The translations under genes were made by a program, and so were the position numbers. From Gammaproteobacteria bacterium (GTDB lineage: Bacteria; Pseudomonadota; Gammaproteobacteria; HTCC5015), in contig JAHDBX010000049.1 of NCBI GenBank assembly GCA_020630145.1, positions 1 to 8,642 of the forward strand: DNA of 8,642 nt, written 5' to 3'. The notes under the pieces are model-generated. The model had not been told where the DNA came from. It worked only from the letters and a program-made list of their open reading frames with translations, and did no database searches. Positions within the stretch are counted from its first letter, which is position 1. Each line of letters opens with the position of its first letter. Below, in pieces: positions 5,220 to 8,642 of this stretch.

Positions 5220-6374
5220 TTAGTCTGGCAGTAATTCACTTAGGATAGAGTTTAAGAAGCGCTGCCCTTGTGGGCTTGTTTTACAGCGATCGGTAAGTAC
5301 TATTAAGCCCTTTTGTTCACTTGCTTCTAATGCTGACAATAAAACATCTTTGCTTAAGCCAGTTTGTTGTGTAAACAAGCTGATAGGAAAGCCTGCGTTT
5401 AAACGTAAAGCATTTAATAAAAATTCAAATAATTTATCATCGTTACTTAAGGTACGTTGTTCGTCCTTGCACAAAGAACGACCGGCATTTTGCATAAAGC
5501 TAAAAGGTGCTTTAACTTTGCTAATACGTTGAATGATATTCTCTTGCGTATATTTTCCATGTGCGCCAGCGCCAATACCGACATAGTCACCAAATTGCCA
5601 ATAATTAAGGTTATGTTTACATTGTTTGTTTGCTTTAGCATAAGCCGAAACTTCATACTGCTGGTAATTATATTTAGCCAAGCGCTCTTGACACTGTGTT
5701 TGCATTTCCCAGATAAAGTCATCATTAGGGAGTGCAGGGGGCTGTTTATAAAAAGCCGTTTCAGGCTCAATCGTCAGTTGGTAATGTGAAATATGCGTTG
5801 GTTCTAGATCTATAGCTGTTTGGCAGTCATGCAGTGAGTCAGCCAATTTTTGTTCAGGCAGGCCAAACATCAGGTCTAGATTAAAATTATCAAAGCCTGC
5901 GTAGTGCGCTGCTTCAACGGCTTTGATAGCTTCTTTAGCATTATGAATGCGCCCCAATTTTTCTAGGTGACTCTCATTAAAGCTTTGTATGCCAATGGAT
6001 AATCTATTAATACCTGCATCGCGGAAGTCGATAAACTTTTGCTGTTCTACGGTGCCAGGGTTGGCTTCCAAGGTGATTTCGGCATCGGTTTTGAGCGTAT
6101 ATTTTTTTACGATGGCTAATATCTTTTCTATTGCTTCAGCAGAAAATAAGCTAGGTGTGCCGCCGCCAAAAAAAATGCTTTGTATTTCATGCTCGGCTAA
6201 ATAATCTGCATGTGTTGCTAAATCTTTTGCTAAAGCATTGATGTACTCTTGCTCTGGTAAATTGTCTTTAATACTGTGGCGGCGTTCTAATGCATGTGAG
6301 TTAAAGTCACAATAAGGGCATTTCTTCGCACACCATGGAATATGTATGTAAAGACCGGTTGGTTTTAGTGGCAT
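5220..6374 (-). CDS. hemW: Radical SAM family haem chaperone HemW
   Basis: This 384-residue protein is HemW, formerly annotated as an oxygen-independent coproporphyrinogen III oxidase. HemW binds haem and delivers it to target proteins such as respiratory enzymes. The start YIHIPWCAKKCPYCDFNSHA matches HemW. Cys15, Cys19 and Cys22 form the CxxxCxxC site for the 4Fe-4S cluster. The SAM-binding GGGTPS (70-75), EANPGT (103-108), SIGIQSF (126-132) and LDLMFGLP (167-174) follow, then GIGAGAHGKY, and a C-terminal HemN_C winged-helix region (about 310-384). True HemN has a longer N-terminal arm that is absent here. The ATG shares one base with the rdgB stop (TAATG), so translation is probably coupled; no clear Shine-Dalgarno sequence is visible. 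It is the last gene of rph-rdgB-hemW. Confidence 0.97.
   Translation of the reverse strand: MPLKPTGLYIHIPWCAKKCPYCDFNSHALERRHSIKDNLPEQEYINALAKDLATHADYLAEHEIQSIFFGGGTPSLFSAEAIEKILAIVKKYTLKTDAEITLEANPGTVEQQKFIDFRDAGINRLSIGIQSFNESHLEKLGRIHNAKEAIKAVEAAHYAGFDNFNLDLMFGLPEQKLADSLHDCQTAIDLEPTHISHYQLTIEPETAFYKQPPALPNDDFIWEMQTQCQERLAKYNYQQYEVSAYAKANKQCKHNLNYWQFGDYVGIGAGAHGKYTQENIIQRISKVKAPFSFMQNAGRSLCKDEQRTLSNDDKLFEFLLNALRLNAGFPISLFTQQTGLSKDVLLSALEASEQKGLIVLTDRCKTSPQGQRFLNSILSELLPD
5264..5283 (+). terminator. Possible weak terminator for the DUF4124 gene, inside the hemW 3' end
   Basis: GCCC-TTGT-GGGC (5264-5275) followed by TTGTTTTA on the plus strand, 55 nt after the DUF4124 stop. The stem has only 4 bp, so this is a marginal call. 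No better terminator lies between the convergent genes. Confidence 0.25.
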
Positions 6375-6958
6375 TAGTTTCTGAGTTCGTTGAGTAACTT
6401 TTGTAAGGCCAAAGCACGATGGCTGATCTTATTTTTTTTCTCTTTATTTAACTCTGCGGCATGGCACCGTTGTTCAGGAATGTAAAATAAGGGGTCATAG
6501 CCAAAACCACCTGTGCCTTTAGGTGATAAGGCAATTTCACCGTTTAAGCTCGCTGTGCATATAAGAGGCGTTGGATCGTCGCCATGTTCCATTAACGCTA
6601 ATGCACAGTAGTAACGAGCCGAACGGTTTTCTTGTCCGTCTAAAGCTTGAAGTAATTTTGCGTTATTATCGCTGTCTGAGCAGCTAATACCCGCATAGCG
6701 TGCCGAATATATGCCAGGTTGGCCTTGCAGTGCATCGACTTCTAAGCCTGAGTCATCTGCCAAGGCCGGCAAGCCTGTTACTTGTGCCGTATGACGTGCT
6801 TTTAAAATTGCATTTTCAACAAAGGTTAAGCCCGTTTCTTCTGGTTCTGATACGTTTAGCGCTTGCATAGAAACCACTTCAATTTGAAGTGGCTCCAGTA
6901 AACGAGATATCTCATCGAGTTTGCCGCGGTTGCCGCTCGCGAGTACTAATTTATTCAT
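6374..6958 (-). CDS. rdgB: XTP/dITP diphosphatase (RdgB/HAM1 family)
   Basis: This 194-residue enzyme hydrolyses dITP, XTP and other deaminated purine nucleoside triphosphates to monophosphates, keeping them out of DNA and RNA. The N-terminal substrate loop ASGNRGKL (7-14) is present, followed by ETGLTFVENAILKA (41-54) and the catalytic ADDSGLEVDAL (67-77, Asp69). GIYSARYAG (82-90), the base-recognition FGYDPLFYIP (152-161) and NKISHRALAL (176-185) follow. The length is normal for the family. It lies 14 nt after the rph stop and overlaps the hemW start by one base, as in other gammaproteobacteria where rdgB precedes hemW. Confidence 0.98.
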   Translation of the reverse strand: MNKLVLASGNRGKLDEISRLLEPLQIEVVSMQALNVSEPEETGLTFVENAILKARHTAQVTGLPALADDSGLEVDALQGQPGIYSARYAGISCSDSDNNAKLLQALDGQENRSARYYCALALMEHGDDPTPLICTASLNGEIALSPKGTGGFGYDPLFYIPEQRCHAAELNKEKKNKISHRALALQKLLNELRN

Positions 6959-6972
6959 GGTTAACGTTGGCC

Positions 6973-7710
6973 TTACGATTTAAGTGCGTCTTGTTGTTTT
7001 TCGATAATGGTTGCAATGCCATCTTTTGCTAAATCTAACATCGCATTGAGTTCATCTTGGCGAAAGGCATGGCCTTCAGCTGTGCCTTGTACTTCAATAA
7101 AGCCACCGGCTTCATTCATAACAACGTTCATATCTGTTTCAGCATTTGAGTCTTCGGCATAGTCTAAGTCGAGTACTGGTGTGCCGTTGTAAATGCCGAC
7201 TGAAATTGCGGCAATCGTGCCATGTAATGGATTCTTTTTGATCACTTTCTTTTCGAGCATGCTTTGTACGGCGTCGCTTAAGGCGATATAAGCGCCTGTT
7301 ATTGATGCTGTGCGCGTGCCGCCATCAGCTTGAATAACATCACAGTCTAAAGTGATCGTGTTTTCGCCTAATGCTTTTGTATCAATGGCTGCACGTAAAG
7401 CACGGCCAATTAAACGTTGTATTTCTAGAGTGCGACCACCTTGTTTGCCTTTAGATGCTTCACGTTGTGAGCGTGTATGTGTTGAACGCGGTAACATGCT
7501 GTATTCAGCAGTTACCCAGCCTACACCTTTACCTTTTAGAAATGGTGGCACGCGTTGTTCAACACTGGCTGTGCATAAAACCTTAGTATTGCCAAAGCTA
7601 ATCAGTACAGAGCCTTCGGCATGCATGGTAAATTGACGGGTAATTTCTATAGTTCGAAGTTCGTTGGCGGCGCGGCCACTCGGTCGTGCAGCGTTTTTTG
7701 ATACGGTCAT
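6973..7710 (-). CDS. rph: Ribonuclease PH
   Basis: This 245-residue phosphorolytic 3'-5' exoribonuclease trims the 3' ends of tRNA precursors and other RNAs, using phosphate as co-substrate and releasing nucleoside diphosphates. It works as a hexamer. Landmarks are [11 protein letters not shown] (9-19), [11 protein letters not shown] (40-50), [13 protein letters not shown] (68-80), [16 protein letters not shown] (92-107), [19 protein letters not shown] (122-140, with the phosphate-binding GTR), DLDYAEDS and [21 protein letters not shown]. The C terminus is complete, unlike the frameshifted rph of E. coli K-12. No good Shine-Dalgarno sequence precedes the ATG (AATCACC only). It is the first gene of rph-rdgB-hemW and divergent from yicC, the same pairing as in E. 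coli. Confidence 0.98.
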   Translation of the reverse strand: MTVSKNAARPSGRAANELRTIEITRQFTMHAEGSVLISFGNTKVLCTASVEQRVPPFLKGKGVGWVTAEYSMLPRSTHTRSQREASKGKQGGRTLEIQRLIGRALRAAIDTKALGENTITLDCDVIQADGGTRTASITGAYIALSDAVQSMLEKKVIKKNPLHGTIAAISVGIYNGTPVLDLDYAEDSNAETDMNVVMNEAGGFIEVQGTAEGHAFRQDELNAMLDLAKDGIATIIEKQQDALKS

Positions 7711-7735
7711 GGTGATTTATTTGCTCAATAAGGGA

Positions 7736-7764
7736 TTAAGCTTGTTATTATACCGACTTATAAA
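7736..7764 (+). promoter_or_regulatory. Possible promoter of yicC
   Basis: TTAAGC (7736-7741), a 17-bp spacer and TATAAA (7759-7764) on the plus strand, 27 nt before the yicC ATG. The -35 matches poorly. It overlaps the rph promoter in an 81-bp divergent region, so the two could interfere. Confidence 0.35.
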
Positions 7765-7776
7765 AAAGCCTGATAA
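7747..7776 (-). promoter_or_regulatory. Candidate promoter of rph-rdgB-hemW
   Basis: On the minus strand, -35-like TTATCA (7776-7771), an 18-bp spacer and a perfect -10 TATAAT (7752-7747). The predicted start is near 7740, about 30 nt before the rph ATG. The -10 is convincing, the -35 only partly so. Confidence 0.6.
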
Positions 7777-7791
7777 AAAGTTGAGAAATTT

Positions 7792-8642
7792 ATGACACAA
7801 AGCATGACAGCATTTGCTTCGGCAGAAATAGAAACAGATATTGCTACATTTCAATGCGAACTACGTTCAGTTAACCATCGTTACCTGGACCTGTCGTTGC
7901 GTATACCCGAAGATCTGCGCCCTGCTGAGCAACGTTTTCGTGAGTTAATAGCAAAAAAACTGTCACGTGGTAAAGTTGATGTTGGCATACGGTTTAAGAA
8001 AAAGCAGCAAACGTCGGAAGCAATACAAATAAATAAAGCTTATGCTGAAAGTGTCTTGAATGCCGTGGCCGAAATAGAAACAATACAGCAGGTATCTGAA
8101 ACGGTTAATCCACTAGAGATATTACGCTGGCCGGGTGTAATACAAGAAGCAGAAAAAGATAATGCGCCATTAATAAGCGGTGCAGAGCAAGCATTGCAAA
8201 CAGCCTTAGATGATATGCAGGCGGCAAGAAAACGAGAGGGTGATAAATTAGGTGATTTAATAGAGGATCGTTTGCAAGCAATTAGTAAAGAGCTTGTAGA
8301 AATACGTAAGCACCGACCAACAATACTGGCTGCACAAAAAGAAAAGTTGCTTAAAAAACTCAACCAAATTGATTGGGAAAAAGATGATAAGCGTGTAGAG
8401 CAAGAGCTTGTTATTGCTGCGCAGCGTCTAGATGTTGATGAAGAGTTGGATCGCTTGGATACACACATTCCCGAAATTCGTGCTGCTTTAGCATCCGGTA
8501 AACCAGCAGGCCGCCGCTTAGACTTTCTAATGCAAGAACTGAATCGTGAAGCGAATACTTTGGGCTCGAAGTCATCAGATGCAGAAACGACTAAAAGTGC
8601 AGTTGAGCTAAAAGTATTAATCGAACAAATGCGAGAGCAGAT
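7792..8642 (+). CDS. yicC: YicC family endoribonuclease (3' end cut by window edge)
   Basis: The visible 283 residues are a YicC protein running to the window edge with no stop. E. coli YicC is 287 residues and continues only a few residues past the final ...VELKVLIEQMREQ seen here, so almost the whole gene is present. Landmarks are the N-terminal SMTAFA, ELRSVNHRYLDLSLRIPEDL (25-44), LEILRWPGV and, near the end, the conserved AGRRLDFLMQELNREANTL with ETTKSAVELK. YicC has been described as an endoribonuclease that can promote decay of the small RNA RyhB in E. coli; YloC is its Bacillus relative. I chose the ATG at 7792 because family members begin a few residues before SMTA. It is divergent from rph. 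Confidence 0.96.
   Translation, partial: MTQSMTAFASAEIETDIATFQCELRSVNHRYLDLSLRIPEDLRPAEQRFRELIAKKLSRGKVDVGIRFKKKQQTSEAIQINKAYAESVLNAVAEIETIQQVSETVNPLEILRWPGVIQEAEKDNAPLISGAEQALQTALDDMQAARKREGDKLGDLIEDRLQAISKELVEIRKHRPTILAAQKEKLLKKLNQIDWEKDDKRVEQELVIAAQRLDVDEELDRLDTHIPEIRAALASGKPAGRRLDFLMQELNREANTLGSKSSDAETTKSAVELKVLIEQMREQ

Noticed and set aside
5447..5789. Open frames of about 107-110 codons on both strands within hemW
   Set aside because: They are alternative frames of hemW with no recognisable motif; the hemW frame is supported over its full length.
8040..8468. 142-codon minus-strand open frame rich in Ser and Cys
   Set aside because: It lies wholly antisense to yicC, which has strong family motifs over the same stretch; the composition is typical of an antisense shadow.

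Overview
The window looks like ordinary chromosomal housekeeping DNA from a gammaproteobacterium of moderately low GC. Several proteins read as close relatives of E. coli proteins: RluE, bL31, HemW, RdgB, RNase PH and YicC. The divergent rph/yicC pair matches the E. coli gene order. The AT-rich codon use would fit a marine lineage, but I cannot name the genus. I see no insertion sequence, integrase, tRNA, rRNA or CRISPR array.

Layout: positions 1-119 are an unassigned edge. From 3889 down to 120 (minus strand) runs a tight four-gene cluster: an M48 lipoprotein metalloprotease, a stand-alone 5'-3' exonuclease, the 23S rRNA pseudouridine synthase rluE, and a fructosamine-kinase-family protein. 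Gaps are 4 nt, 9 nt and an 8-nt overlap, so it is probably one operon with its own start upstream of 3889. A strong rho-independent terminator (3979-4014) separates it from rpmE (bL31), which is read on the same strand from a near-consensus promoter (4291-4319).

Between rpmE and a divergent gene for a small membrane-anchored DUF4124-type protein (4694-5209, plus strand) lies about 370 bp of AT-rich non-coding DNA. It holds two perfect consensus DnaA boxes (4391-4399 and 4583-4591) and, between them, two perfect matches to the IHF consensus (4503-4515 and 4536-4548). It also has an 11-bp direct repeat upstream of each DnaA box and inverted repeats. This combination resembles the parts list of DnaA-control loci such as datA or DARS, and it is the most interesting thing in the window. 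Whether it works that way is inference.

From 7710 down to 5220 (minus strand) is a second compact operon, rph-rdgB-hemW: RNase PH, XTP/dITP pyrophosphatase and the radical SAM haem chaperone, with gaps of 14 nt and -1 nt. It is divergent from yicC (plus strand, 7792 to the window edge), which lacks only its last few codons. Most genes concern RNA maturation and translation (rph, yicC, rluE, rpmE) or damage and quality control (RdgB, fructosamine kinase, M48 protease, exonuclease).
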